From the NCBI RefSeq assembly GCF_040760005.1, contig NZ_CP099760.1, forward strand, positions 2,413,501 to 2,477,500: 64,000 bases of DNA, given 5' to 3'. The stretch comes from Pseudomonas sp. stari2. GTDB taxonomy: Bacteria > Pseudomonadota > Gammaproteobacteria > Pseudomonadales > Pseudomonadaceae. Of the stretch, positions 1-8,274 are shown piece by piece. Both the position numbers and the translations under genes were made by a program. How positions within the stretch are numbered: position 1 is the stretch's first letter; each line of letters opens with the position of its first letter. The notes under the pieces were generated by a model. It was not told where the DNA came from, ran no database searches, and saw only the letters and a list, made by a program, of their open reading frames with translations.

Positions 1-236
1 TAGCTGTTGACGATTTGCCCGCCGTTGCGTCCCGATGCACCGAAGCCTACCTTGGCGGCTTCCAGCACGGTCACGCGGAAACCGTTCTCTAGCAGGAACA
101 GGGCCGAGGAAAGTCCCGTATAGCCAGCGCCGATCACACAGACATCCGTCTCCACGTCATCCTGCAGGGCAGGGCGTGGCGGTACGGCGTTGGCCGACGC
201 AGCGTAATAAGACTCTGGGTAAGGGGTGTTCGCCAT
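1..236 (-). CDS. FAD-dependent oxidoreductase, N-terminal part (cut by window edge)
   Basis: Only the first 78 codons are inside the window; the gene runs off the left end. It starts at ATG 236 on the minus strand. The visible protein has a short lead, then a beta strand and the dinucleotide-binding motif VIGAGYTGLSSA (about residues 33-44), an acidic residue ending the second strand (VTVLEA), and the GASGRNGGQ segment. This pattern is typical of the DAO family, such as gamma-glutamylputrescine oxidoreductase (PuuB-like) enzymes that oxidise amines or amino acids with FAD. The substrate cannot be told from this part. Confidence 0.8.
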   Translation of the reverse strand, partial: MANTPYPESYYAASANAVPPRPALQDDVETDVCVIGAGYTGLSSALFLLENGFRVTVLEAAKVGFGASGRNGGQIVNS

Positions 237-379
237 CCTGCAGCCTCTGTTTAATATATTTTACGAGTGCGACGATCCTACCCGAGTTGAAAAACCTCCG
301 CCAGCCACCGGGAAATCTTCTTGCGATGGGTCGAAATTAAATATTTTGCATATTCATAGGGTTAGGTGAAAAAAAGGTG

Positions 380-407
380 TTGACACCCCTCCGGAATTCC
401 GTAGAAT
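380..407 (+). promoter_or_regulatory. Sigma-70 promoter of tRNA-Val
   Basis: A perfect -35 box TTGACA (380-385) is followed after 16 bp by TAGAAT (402-407), placing transcription start about 7 bp later and just upstream of the tRNA at 421. A GC-rich stretch follows the -10 box, as is common in stable-RNA promoters. Confidence 0.8.
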
Positions 408-420
408 GCCGCCTCACAGC

Positions 421-497
421 AGGCACGTAGCTCAGTTGGTTAGAGCACCACCTTGACATGGTGGGGGTCGTTGGTTCGAGTCCAATCGCGCCTACCA
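421..497 (+). tRNA. tRNA-Val (anticodon GAC)
   Basis: A 77-nt cloverleaf ending in an encoded CCA. The acceptor stem AGGCACG pairs with CGCGCCT with one A-C mismatch. The anticodon stem CCACC/GGTGG encloses the loop TTGACAT, giving anticodon GAC (valine, GUC/GUU). The T arm carries the usual TTCGAGT loop. Confidence 0.95.
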
Positions 498-528
498 AAC
501 AAAATCCGCTCTGCTGGGCGGTCTGGAA

Positions 529-556
529 GGGCTCACCGAACGGTGGGCCCTTTTTT
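529..556 (+). terminator. Rho-independent terminator after tRNA-Val
   Basis: A 10-bp stem GGGCTCACCG / CGGTGGGCCC (one G-T pair) with a 2-base AA loop is followed by six T. It ends the tRNA transcript. Confidence 0.85.
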
Positions 557-648
557 GTTGTCTGCGATTTGTAAAGCCCGGCCCTGAAGCATCAGCTCGG
601 TTCATGACGGCTACACTGCGGCGAACGTCATCTGTGAGGGGGGAGTGC

Positions 649-1082
649 GTGAGTCGCCAAGTCAGACAAGCCATCCGGGGCGATATCGAAAGCCTGTTGC
701 AGATTGATCCTGTCGCCGGAAGAGATGACGGCCGCCGAAAATACATTGCGAGGGCTGTCCAGGCGGGGGAGTGTTGGGTTGTCTGCGAGCGGAACGATCC
801 TGGTGCTCCCATCGGCTATGGTTGCCTGGATAGAAGTTTTTTGGGGAATGGTTTATTCCTCTTGTGGTTGTCTCCAGTGAGATCAGGCGCTCCGGCGCAG
901 GTCGGCAAATTGTGAGCTGTATGGAGTGCCACTCCTCGGCGGAAAAGATCTTTACCTCGACCAATGTGTCCAACTTGCCGATGCGACAGCTTCTGGCAGG
1001 TCTTGGTTATCGACTCAGCGGAATGGTGGAGAATCTTGATCCGGGCGATCCCGAGCTCATTTTCGTCAAGTTCTTGAGTTAA
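649..1082 (+). pseudogene. GNAT acetyltransferase, broken by one frameshift
   Basis: Two overlapping frames together make one GNAT-like protein. The first frame starts at GTG 649 behind a strong GAGGGGGGA site and runs through a typical N-terminal half (a QAIRGDIESLL segment, then CWVVCE and GYGCLDRSF). The second carries the acetyl-CoA loop RRSGAGRQ and the ending FTSTNVSNLPMRQLLAGLGY, and stops at 1082. The frames would join if the T run at 837-842 had seven T instead of six, reading DRSFFGEWFIPLVVVSSE. The gene is therefore either a recent pseudogene, phase-variable, or a sequencing slip in a homopolymer. The substrate is unknown. Confidence 0.65.
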
Positions 1083-1218
1083 GCGCGTGTCGGCATTGGG
1101 TTGCGGTTTCGTGATAGTCGTACCGCCGTTCGTCGCCGAAAGCCTCGGCGTCCATTTAAAAAGTGTGGATATTTAAGGGGTTACGGTTTTTTTTAACTAT
1201 CCGGTTATCAAAAATACG

Positions 1219-1247
1219 TTGTTACATACTGAGAAAATCAGTATTAT
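1219..1247 (+). promoter_or_regulatory. Possible promoter for an orphan short transcript
   Basis: TTGTTA (1219-1224), 17-bp spacer, TATTAT (1242-1247). Start would be near 1254, only about 30 bp before a strong terminator. No gene lies between. Confidence 0.45.
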
Positions 1248-1253
1248 CCGCCC

Positions 1254-1321
1254 CGCGTTCACCACCACGGTTTATGCATTTTTAAATCCCAAGCTTCCAT
1301 CAGCTGCTTGGGATTTTTTTT
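1254..1321 (+). ncRNA. Candidate small RNA
   Basis: The stretch lies between a promoter-like pair (TTGTTA/TATTAT) and a strong intrinsic terminator. The predicted transcript is about 65-70 nt, with an unstructured A/U-rich middle (TTTATGCATTTTTAAA) and a 3' hairpin plus U tail. That layout is seen in Hfq-bound small RNAs. I do not recognise a known family. It could instead be only the terminator of upstream transcription from the GNAT remnant. Confidence 0.35.
1284..1321 (+). terminator. Strong intrinsic terminator with no upstream intact gene
   Basis: The 11-bp stem AAATCCCAAGC / GCTTGGGATTT is followed by a run of T. It ends either the GNAT remnant transcript or the candidate small RNA. 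Confidence 0.85.
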
Positions 1322-1466
1322 GCCTGCGATTTACCTCCCCCCAGGCTTTCGTCCTGCCGACGCTCTAAACCCGTGCGCCTTTCTGGCGCGGCATCGGGCA
1401 AGTCCACACTTTTTCGACTACTACTGTCTGGCCGATTTTTCATCTCAGTCTGACGGGGGTTCATCG

Positions 1467-1922
1467 ATGCTGGTCCATTGGTTTCTTGCTGCGGTTCATC
1501 TGCTGGCATTTGCCCTGGGGTTCTGGGCCGTCCTGACACGCGGAACGGCATTCAGCCGCCTGGCTGCTGGGACTGGTGAGGTTCGGCGGGTTCTGCTCGC
1601 TGACAATCTATGGGGGATATCTGCGCTGGTGCTGCTGATCACGGGTGGCATGCGAGCTTTTGGCGGTTACGAAAAGGGCGCCGATTACTATCTGCATCAG
1701 CCGCTGTTCCATTTGAAGATGACGCTGTTTGTGCTGATTCTGCTTCTGGAGCTTGCACCGATGATTACGTTGATCAAATGGCGCGTCGGTCAGGCACGCG
1801 GAACTCCCCTCGAGACTGGGCGGGCCAAGGTGTTTGCACGAATCAGTCATGCCGAAGCGCTGTTGTTGGTTCTGATGGTGATAGCGGCCACCGGGATGGC
1901 GCGTGGGGTGACGTTCGGCTAG
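1467..1922 (+). CDS. DUF2214-type inner-membrane protein
   Basis: 151 aa, with start ATG 1467 behind GACGGGGGT. The frame stays open upstream to 1308, but that part overlaps the terminator and lacks a ribosome site. Four hydrophobic segments are visible: MLVHWFLAAVHLLAFALG at the N-terminus, ISALVLLITGG, a third around MTLFVLILLLELAPM, and the last around ALLLVLMVIAATGMARG. Histidines sit near membrane ends (H4, H13, YLHQPLFHLK). The layout and length match the DUF2214 family of small four-helix membrane proteins of unknown function. Confidence 0.8.
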   Translation: MLVHWFLAAVHLLAFALGFWAVLTRGTAFSRLAAGTGEVRRVLLADNLWGISALVLLITGGMRAFGGYEKGADYYLHQPLFHLKMTLFVLILLLELAPMITLIKWRVGQARGTPLETGRAKVFARISHAEALLLVLMVIAATGMARGVTFG

Positions 1923-2138
1923 GCGGGCGCGATTCCCTGCTTTTATTCGGAAACGTCCGACAGCCAGCCATTGAAATGATGGTTAGTATCGGTTGCGAAG
2001 AAGGGGGGGAGTTGCAGCAGGAGGGGAAATAGCCTGCGCCGTCACCAATGAGGTGGGGGGGGATGGCAATACGGCGCTCGGATCTTTAGCCAGTCATGAC
2101 GCGAGGCTGAACAGACTGGCTACTGACTGCGAAAGGGC

Positions 2139-2333
2139 TCAGGGGGTTTGTGGCTTGTCCGGTGCGGTCAGGCCAGCCTGAATGCGCTGGTAGATCTCTT
2201 CGCGGTGTACGGCAACGTTCTTTGGCGCGTTGATGCCGATGCGAACCTGCTGGCCGCTTACGCCGAGGATGGTGATCGTAATGTCATCACCAATGTTTAT
2301 GCTTTCACCGACTTTGCGGGTGAGTATCAGCAT
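2139..2333 (-). CDS. rsmE: RsmE, CsrA-family translational regulator
   Basis: 64 aa, with start ATG 2333 on the minus strand behind AAGGAG. The protein begins [20 protein letters not shown] and contains the CsrA core [11 protein letters not shown], the RNA-contact segment [12 protein letters not shown], and the short tail ending in PDKPQTP. This matches RsmE of fluorescent pseudomonads, as I recall it, more closely than the longer RsmA. RsmE dimers bind GGA motifs at ribosome sites and block translation until titrated by the Rsm small RNAs of the Gac system. The AAGGAG site of its own leader contains a GGA, consistent with known autorepression in this family. The gene stands alone between rightward neighbours. 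Confidence 0.92.
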   Translation of the reverse strand: MLILTRKVGESINIGDDITITILGVSGQQVRIGINAPKNVAVHREEIYQRIQAGLTAPDKPQTP

Positions 2334-2583
2334 GGTCTTCTCCTTGATTGCTTTGTAGGGCACCTGATTCAGACAGTGCAGAGGTCGGTGGTACGTATAG
2401 ATTAGTGCGAAGTCTCACGGTTTGGGTGCCTCTTTCTGACGCGCAGATGTGGCATTAATTCCCAGCGCGTAACTATACAGGTGCGGCAATCATCAATCTC
2501 GTAGTTTTGTGCCCATTTTGCTGGGCTCTGAAAGTATTCGCGAATGTTAAGATCCCCCTTTCTAGAATTCAGAGGGAAGCGTT

Positions 2584-2952
2584 GTGCGCAAATTGGTCTG
2601 GTTGGTCGCAGCACTGGCATTGGCGGGATGTGGTGAAGGCAGGAGCGTGGATGCGCAAAGGTCAAAATCCGTAGCGGTGACAGCGCCGGCAGCCGTCTCC
2701 GGGCCGCAATGGGATCTGGAGGTGCGCGGCGAAACACCTCAAGCCGTCAGTGATCTGAGCGGCTGGTTGATCGAGCATGCGTTTATCGCCAATGTCATCA
2801 AGGATGCCAGCGGAAAGACCCGGATCCTTTTGGGACCATTCAACTCCAGGGCCGAAGCCGAAGCGAAACAGGCTGATGTGAATGCGGCGCTGATCAAGGC
2901 GAAAAAACAGAACATCGAGACGCTTGTGATCGAACGTACCGCAGCACAGTAA
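2584..2952 (+). CDS. Lipoprotein with a SPOR-like domain
   Basis: 122 aa from GTG 2584 behind AGAGGGAAGC. A short signal peptide ends in the lipobox LAGC (Cys16), so the protein is probably anchored in the outer or inner membrane. Residues about 45-115 read as a SPOR-like alpha/beta repeat: WDLEVRGE, LSGWLIEHAFIANVIKD, TRILLGPFNSRAEAEAKQADVN, and a final strand ETLVIER. SPOR domains bind denuded septal peptidoglycan. The domain call rests on pattern only. The next gene starts 88 bp downstream, so coupling is uncertain. Confidence 0.7.
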   Translation: MRKLVWLVAALALAGCGEGRSVDAQRSKSVAVTAPAAVSGPQWDLEVRGETPQAVSDLSGWLIEHAFIANVIKDASGKTRILLGPFNSRAEAEAKQADVNAALIKAKKQNIETLVIERTAAQ

Positions 2953-3039
2953 ACATTCCTTTCAGCGGAGCTGACTAAAGGGTGTCCGATGTGATTCGTT
3001 TTTGCAGGAGTCACCGAAGATTCTCAGAAGGAGCTCCGC

Positions 3040-3951
3040 ATGGCCTCCGCCAGTCCCTACAAGTTGTTCGACGTTGTTTTACGTCATAAGCATCAGCTGA
3101 GTCCGCACCTCATGCGGATCACGCTCGCCAGCGAGGCTGTTGCCGAGATGGCAACCTGGGCGCCTGATCAGCGCATCAAACTGTTTTTCCCGGCCGCGGA
3201 CGGTTCGCCAGCCCGACTCTCTCAGGGTGAGGGTTGGTACGCTCGTTTCCGCTCAATGCTGGCGGATCGACGCCCGGCGATGCGCACCTACACCATTCGT
3301 CATTTGCGTGCCGATCGGGGCGAAGTCGACATCGACTTTGTACTGCATGGCGAAACCGGGCCGGCTTCTCGCTGGGCTCTTCGAGCGCAGCCAGGCGAGT
3401 CGATGCAAATTCTGGGGCCCGACAGCCGGTTTTCGGCTGAGGAGGCGGGTGGCTTTGAATGGAAGCCGCCGCAAACCCTTCAACAACTCTTGTTGGTCGC
3501 CGACTCGACAGCATTGCCCGCCGCGATGGGGATTCTCGAGGAGCTGGCAGCGCTTGTACAGCCACCCCAGACTCAAGTGTTCTTCGAGGTCGACAGTGCT
3601 CAGGACATGCTTGCAGTCCCGGACTGGCCTGGCCTTTCGGTGCAGTGGTTGATCCGAGAGCGGGCGGGTGCGATGGTTGCCGGGACGCTGATGGTGGAGG
3701 CGGTGCGAAAGGCGGCGCTACCTGTCGAGGCATCGATGGTCAATCAGGCTATAGAGCTGGCTGACGTCGATATCGATCAGGAGATTCTCTGGGAAATCGC
3801 TGAAACCGCTACTGACGGTTTTTATGGCTGGATCGCCGGTGAGTCGGCTGCGGTCATGAATTTGCGCCGATACCTGATCAAGGAGCGCGGTATTCCTCGC
3901 GAATCACTCAATCTGATGGGCTACTGGCGTTACAACAAGCCCGGCAGCTAA
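3040..3951 (+). CDS. Siderophore-interacting protein (FAD ferric-chelate reductase)
   Basis: 303 aa, of normal family length, with AGAAGGAG just ahead of ATG 3040. The N-terminal beta-barrel carries the flavin-binding RTYT motif (residues 82-85) and the FVLHG...GPASRWA segment (about 99-113). The C-terminal half has DSTALPA, the YGWIAGESAAV nucleotide-binding strand-turn, and the ending GYWRYNKPG that is diagnostic for the SIP/ViuB family. These cytoplasmic enzymes release iron from imported ferric siderophores by reduction. No siderophore receptor or Fur-like box was recognised nearby, so the siderophore is unknown. Confidence 0.88.
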   Translation: MASASPYKLFDVVLRHKHQLSPHLMRITLASEAVAEMATWAPDQRIKLFFPAADGSPARLSQGEGWYARFRSMLADRRPAMRTYTIRHLRADRGEVDIDFVLHGETGPASRWALRAQPGESMQILGPDSRFSAEEAGGFEWKPPQTLQQLLLVADSTALPAAMGILEELAALVQPPQTQVFFEVDSAQDMLAVPDWPGLSVQWLIRERAGAMVAGTLMVEAVRKAALPVEASMVNQAIELADVDIDQEILWEIAETATDGFYGWIAGESAAVMNLRRYLIKERGIPRESLNLMGYWRYNKPGS

Positions 3952-3960
3952 CCACAAAAA

Positions 3961-3996
3961 AAGGCCTCGAGCTTGCAGCGCGAGGCCTTTTCTTTT
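3961..3996. terminator. Bidirectional terminator between two convergent genes
   Basis: The 9-bp stem AAGGCCTCG / CGAGGCCTT has T-rich sequence on the right and an A run on the left. It can therefore serve both the rightward siderophore-interacting gene and the leftward endonuclease gene. Confidence 0.85.
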
Positions 3997-4006
3997 ATGC
4001 GAACGA

Positions 4007-4696
4007 TCAGCCGCAGGCTTTCATGTTCACCGGCCCGACAAACTCGTTGCCGCGACCCATCACGCACGCCACGCTCTGATTGCGCTGGCGCTCCCAGTCT
4101 TGCACCGGGTACGTCTTGTCCCACGCTTCATACAATTGGCGATCCTGCTTCGACAGGCGCAAGCCGTATTGTTTGCTCATGTAGAAATAGGTGCGAGCGA
4201 TCATGCCGCGAATCGAAGGGCGGGGCATGACCTTCTTCGCCTTGAAGTCGACTTGGGTCAGGCAGGAGCCATACTGACCCTTTTCGACCGGTAGCCAACC
4301 GTAACTGAAGTTGCTGCGATCACCATTGACCTCGCCGATGCTGGGTACCAGGTTGTGCAGGTCGGCTTCGGCTTTCTGGTAGCTCGGGTCATAGCGTGTG
4401 CAATTCTTGCGTCCGCCGTCCTGCCAGCACTGGCGCTGATGGCCGAACTCCCAGGCCGGAACAATGTGTTCCCACTCAATGCGGGAGGCGCGCTTGGCAT
4501 TTTTACGCGGTACATAACCGCAAGCGGCCAGGTCGACCTTGTTGCCCGTGTATTTGCACCCGCAATAAAACTCGGTGGATTGTGGGGCGTACAGCTTCCA
4601 GGCGACCTTCTTGGCCTCGTTGAATGTGCGGGGCGCGCCAGCGTGGGCGCCTAGAGAAATGAGCAGTAAAAGCAAAGCAAAAAAACGGACAATCAT
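4007..4696 (-). CDS. Secreted endonuclease I (EndA/Dns family)
   Basis: 229 aa, with start ATG 4696. The frame is open further upstream, but there it overlaps the neighbouring gene and has no signal peptide. Residues 1-19 form a signal peptide (FFALLLLLISLGAHA). The body carries the family hallmarks EWEHIVPAWEFG, then DLHNLVPSIGEVNGDRSNF, and GMIARTYFYM, plus paired cysteines expected of a periplasmic or secreted nuclease. The enzyme cuts DNA non-specifically. It follows the DUF1654 gene by 4 bp, so the two are probably cotranscribed from the LexA-like control region at 4959-4974. The job may be DNA recycling during DNA damage or lysis. Confidence 0.88.
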   Translation of the reverse strand: MIVRFFALLLLLISLGAHAGAPRTFNEAKKVAWKLYAPQSTEFYCGCKYTGNKVDLAACGYVPRKNAKRASRIEWEHIVPAWEFGHQRQCWQDGGRKNCTRYDPSYQKAEADLHNLVPSIGEVNGDRSNFSYGWLPVEKGQYGSCLTQVDFKAKKVMPRPSIRGMIARTYFYMSKQYGLRLSKQDRQLYEAWDKTYPVQDWERQRNQSVACVMGRGNEFVGPVNMKACG

Positions 4697-4700
4697 TGAG

Positions 4701-4940
4701 TCAATCTTCCTTCGGTACAACCCAGAAAATCTGCACGCCACCATCGTCTCGATAGGCGAGGGTGACGTTGTCGTTCTCGTCAATCTCTTCCAGCAGGCGC
4801 TCCCACTCATCCACCGGTTCATCCGGGAGACGGAAGATCAGAGCGGCTTTGGCTTTTTGTGCGGTGGGGGAGTTGATGATCTTTTGAACACGCATGCCCA
4901 TGCGTTCGTAAGCATCGGGAGCATCAGAGGAGGAGGCCAC
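4701..4940 (-). CDS. DUF1654 family protein
   Basis: 79 aa using GTG 4940, which has AAGGAT 8 bases upstream. An ATG at 4970 and the open frame to 4991 also exist. The ATG at 4970 lies inside the LexA-like palindrome, so a start downstream of it is preferred. The protein has the DUF1654 pattern YERMGMRVQKIINSPTAQKAK, LIFRLPDEP, EWERLLEEIDENDNVTL and a final strand GGVQIFWVVPKED. The function of this family is unknown. It sits 4 bp upstream of the endonuclease I gene, which suggests joint regulation. Confidence 0.78.
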   Translation of the reverse strand: MASSSDAPDAYERMGMRVQKIINSPTAQKAKAALIFRLPDEPVDEWERLLEEIDENDNVTLAYRDDGGVQIFWVVPKED

Positions 4941-4958
4941 GAGGTTATCCTTATTAAG

Positions 4959-4974
4959 CTGTACGTGCATACAG
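4959..4974. promoter_or_regulatory. LexA (SOS) box
   Basis: CTGTACGTGCATACAG is a CTGT-N8-ACAG element with an almost fully palindromic centre, the geometry of gamma-proteobacterial LexA sites. It lies about 20 bp upstream of the preferred GTG start of the DUF1654-endonuclease pair. Confidence 0.7.
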
Positions 4975-5170
4975 TATTTAACTGTAAGCATTTTCGCAAC
5001 TGCTTAAAAATCAAGAAAATCCTCTGACAACGGTTTTCCGGTTTTGATGTGGCTCATCCGGATTTTTTGTGCAGGAAGGAGGCAGGGCTGGTGTAGGTAA
5101 TTGCACCACCCGCCAGGACGGCGAGTGGTGAGGCGGGTGCCCGGCCGAGATCTGACCGGGCGAGGGTGAA

Positions 5171-6298
<1,128 letters not shown>

Positions 6299-6397
6299 TC
6301 ATCTAGATGCGCCCCGGGCCGATCTGAATGCCAGGGGTGCAGGGAAAGAGCAGGATCTGTACCAGCCGTACTTTGCGTTAGAGAAATGTTTAACTTG

Positions 6398-6411
6398 ATG
6401 ATTTATATCAA
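6398..6411 (-). promoter_or_regulatory. Possible ANR/FNR box upstream of ansB
   Basis: On the minus strand the sequence reads TTGAT-ATAA-ATCAT, one mismatch from TTGATN4ATCAA. It lies about 140 bp before the ansB start. Some type II asparaginase genes (E. coli ansB) are FNR-controlled. The rest of the 348-bp gap 6260-6607 shows no gene. Confidence 0.35.
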
Positions 6412-6607
6412 GATTTTATGGAATGGTGAGTTCCGGGCTGAATTGTTGATCCGGTATTCCGAACATTGGAGGCTTTCGCGTTCGGCTCTCCGAAAAGGAC
6501 TACATCTTTTGCAGGACAAGTGAGGTTGCCGGATTTGCATTCTCTGCTAAAGAAAGCTTCTCGCAGGCCGATGGGTGTTCAAGGAAACTGGAATTGAGGG
6601 AGTTCAC

Positions 6608-7057
6608 ATGTCACTGACGATCGGTTTTTCTAACCCCGGTGCCGTCACCATTGGTGGCAAAACCGCAGCAACGATCAATGCGATGAATGAAGCGCAAGCG
6701 GACGCTTCTGCCGAGGCGCTGGGCGTAGAAGAACCCGAGAGCAATCAGGTCAGAACCGGCGGTCCCGCGCAAGAAGACAGCAAGACTGAAGGGGGGGGCG
6801 ATAACCTGAGTATCACCGTAAAGATGCTGCTGAAGCGGATGCAAGAATTACAGAAGCAATTGCAAGAGCAGCAGCAACGCCTGGCTGCAGCGCAAGCTGC
6901 GAGCTATCCGACTCCGGAAGCGAAGTCGCAGGCGGTCATGGCCGTTCAGGGGGAGATCGCTCAAACCAGCGGTGCGCTGCTGGAAGTCTCCGCCGCGTTG
7001 GTCAAGGAAATGTCGAAAGGTTCTTCCGCCGGTAATGTGGTCAACACTACGGCTTGA
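6608..7057 (+). CDS. FlxA-like coiled-coil protein
   Basis: 149 aa from ATG 6608 behind GAGGGAG; an in-frame ATG at 6575 lacks a ribosome site. The N-terminal third is small-residue and acid rich (Gly, Ala, Glu, Asn). A long heptad region follows from about residue 66 (ITVKMLLKRMQELQKQLQ and the glutamine-rich stretch after it) to about 100, then helices with SQAVMAVQGEIAQTSGALLEVS. This is the pattern of FlxA-like proteins, small predicted coiled coils whose function is unknown. No signal peptide is visible. An inverted repeat at 7067-7088 follows. Confidence 0.65.
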   Translation: MSLTIGFSNPGAVTIGGKTAATINAMNEAQADASAEALGVEEPESNQVRTGGPAQEDSKTEGGGDNLSITVKMLLKRMQELQKQLQEQQQRLAAAQAASYPTPEAKSQAVMAVQGEIAQTSGALLEVSAALVKEMSKGSSAGNVVNTTA

Positions 7058-7066
7058 GCACTTAAG

Positions 7067-7088
7067 GGGCGAATCTGCAGATTCGCCC
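7067..7088. repeat. Perfect 22-bp inverted repeat
   Basis: The arms GGGCGAATCTG / CAGATTCGCCC form a perfect palindrome just after the FlxA-like gene. No T run follows on the right, so it is a weak terminator candidate or simply a hairpin in the 3' end of the mRNA. Confidence 0.5.
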
Positions 7089-7113
7089 TACAATCAATAC
7101 CGATTTCTGATTG

Positions 7114-7142
7114 TTGACAAACGTTGGCAGGATTCGCATAGT
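7114..7142 (+). promoter_or_regulatory. Promoter of the ribose operon
   Basis: Perfect -35 TTGACA (7114-7119), 17-bp spacer and CATAGT -10 (7137-7142). The expected start, near 7149, directly abuts the LacI-type operator at 7151-7164, so a bound repressor would block transcription initiation. Confidence 0.7.
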
Positions 7143-7150
7143 TCGGTCTA

Positions 7151-7164
7151 CGCAAACGTTTGCG
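7151..7164. promoter_or_regulatory. RbsR operator
   Basis: CGCAAACGTTTGCG is a perfect 14-bp palindrome with the CG centre favoured by LacI-family regulators. It lies at the predicted start site of rbsB, and the LacI-family gene rbsR is encoded in the same operon. Confidence 0.82.
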
Positions 7165-7258
7165 CGGCTTTCCTGAGACCCTGTTGTCTGGAAGATGCCG
7201 ACGAAGCTTACGCCAGCGCAAGCGTTGCTCACAATAATCATAAGATCGGAGTGAACCC

Positions 7259-8218
7259 ATGAAGCTGCCATTCGCTGGACGTCTTCTCGCTGTCGCCATG
7301 CTGGCTGCCGCATCCGCCGCACTGCCTGTCTCTTCGGCTTTCGCCGAGTCCCCCGAAAAACCCAAGGTCGCACTGGTCATGAAGTCTTTGGCCAACGAAT
7401 TCTTCCTCACCATGGAAGACGGCGCCAAGGCTTACCAGAAAGAACACTCCGCCGATTTCGACCTGATCTCCAACGGCATCAAGGACGAAACCGACACAGC
7501 AGGCCAGACCCGCATCGTCGAGCAGATGATTCTGGCGAAGGTCAATGCACTGGTCATCGCACCTTCTGACTCCAAGGCCATGGTGCCTGTGATCAAGAAA
7601 GCCGTCGACGCCGGCATCACCGTGATCAACATCGACAACCAGCTCGATCCCGCCGTCATCAAAAGCAAGAATATCTCCGTACCGTTCGTAGGACCGGATA
7701 ACCGCAAGGGCGCACGTCTGGTGGGCGAGTACCTGGCCAAACAGCTGAAGGCCGGTGACGAAGTCGGCATTATCGAAGGCGTTTCCACAACGACCAACGC
7801 TCAGCAGCGTACCGCTGGCTTCAAGGATGCGATGGAAGCCGCGCAGATCAAGGTTGTCTCCCTGCAGTCCGGCGATTGGGAAATCGACAAGGGCAACAAG
7901 GTAGCCGCGTCGATCCTCAGCGAGTACCCGGACGTCAAGGCACTGCTGGCCGGTAACGACAGCATGGCCGTCGGCGCTGTTTCCGCTGTGCGTGCTGCCG
8001 GCAAGGCGGGGCAGGTACAAGTGGTCGGTTACGACAACATCAACGCCATCAAGCCGATGCTGCAGGATGGTCGTGTCCTGGCAACCGCCGATCAGTTCGC
8101 CGCCAAGCAGGCCGTGTTCGGCATCGAGACCGCGCTGAAAATCATCAAGGGCGAGAAAGTCGACAGTGGCGCCAACGGCGTCATCGAAACCCCGGTCGAG
8201 CTGGTCACCAAGAAGTAG
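7259..8218 (+). CDS. rbsB: Ribose ABC transporter periplasmic binding protein RbsB
   Basis: 319 aa, with ATG 7259 behind CGGAGTG. A signal peptide covers about residues 1-29 (ending SSAFA). The periplasmic-binding-protein type I fold follows, with the opening KVALVMKSLANEFFLTMEDGA, then GQTRIVEQMI, APSDSKAMVPVIKKA, an FVGPDNRKGARLVGEYLAKQ segment and the NDSMAVGAVSAVR and GYDNINAIKPML strands. It binds ribose in the periplasm and delivers it to RbsA/RbsC. As first gene after the operator it is likely the most highly expressed of the operon. Confidence 0.93.
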   Translation: MKLPFAGRLLAVAMLAAASAALPVSSAFAESPEKPKVALVMKSLANEFFLTMEDGAKAYQKEHSADFDLISNGIKDETDTAGQTRIVEQMILAKVNALVIAPSDSKAMVPVIKKAVDAGITVINIDNQLDPAVIKSKNISVPFVGPDNRKGARLVGEYLAKQLKAGDEVGIIEGVSTTTNAQQRTAGFKDAMEAAQIKVVSLQSGDWEIDKGNKVAASILSEYPDVKALLAGNDSMAVGAVSAVRAAGKAGQVQVVGYDNINAIKPMLQDGRVLATADQFAAKQAVFGIETALKIIKGEKVDSGANGVIETPVELVTKK

Positions 8219-8274
8219 TCCTTCGGCGACACAATGGCGCTCGCCCGTCCGGGCGAGCGCATGGAGAGTTTTTT

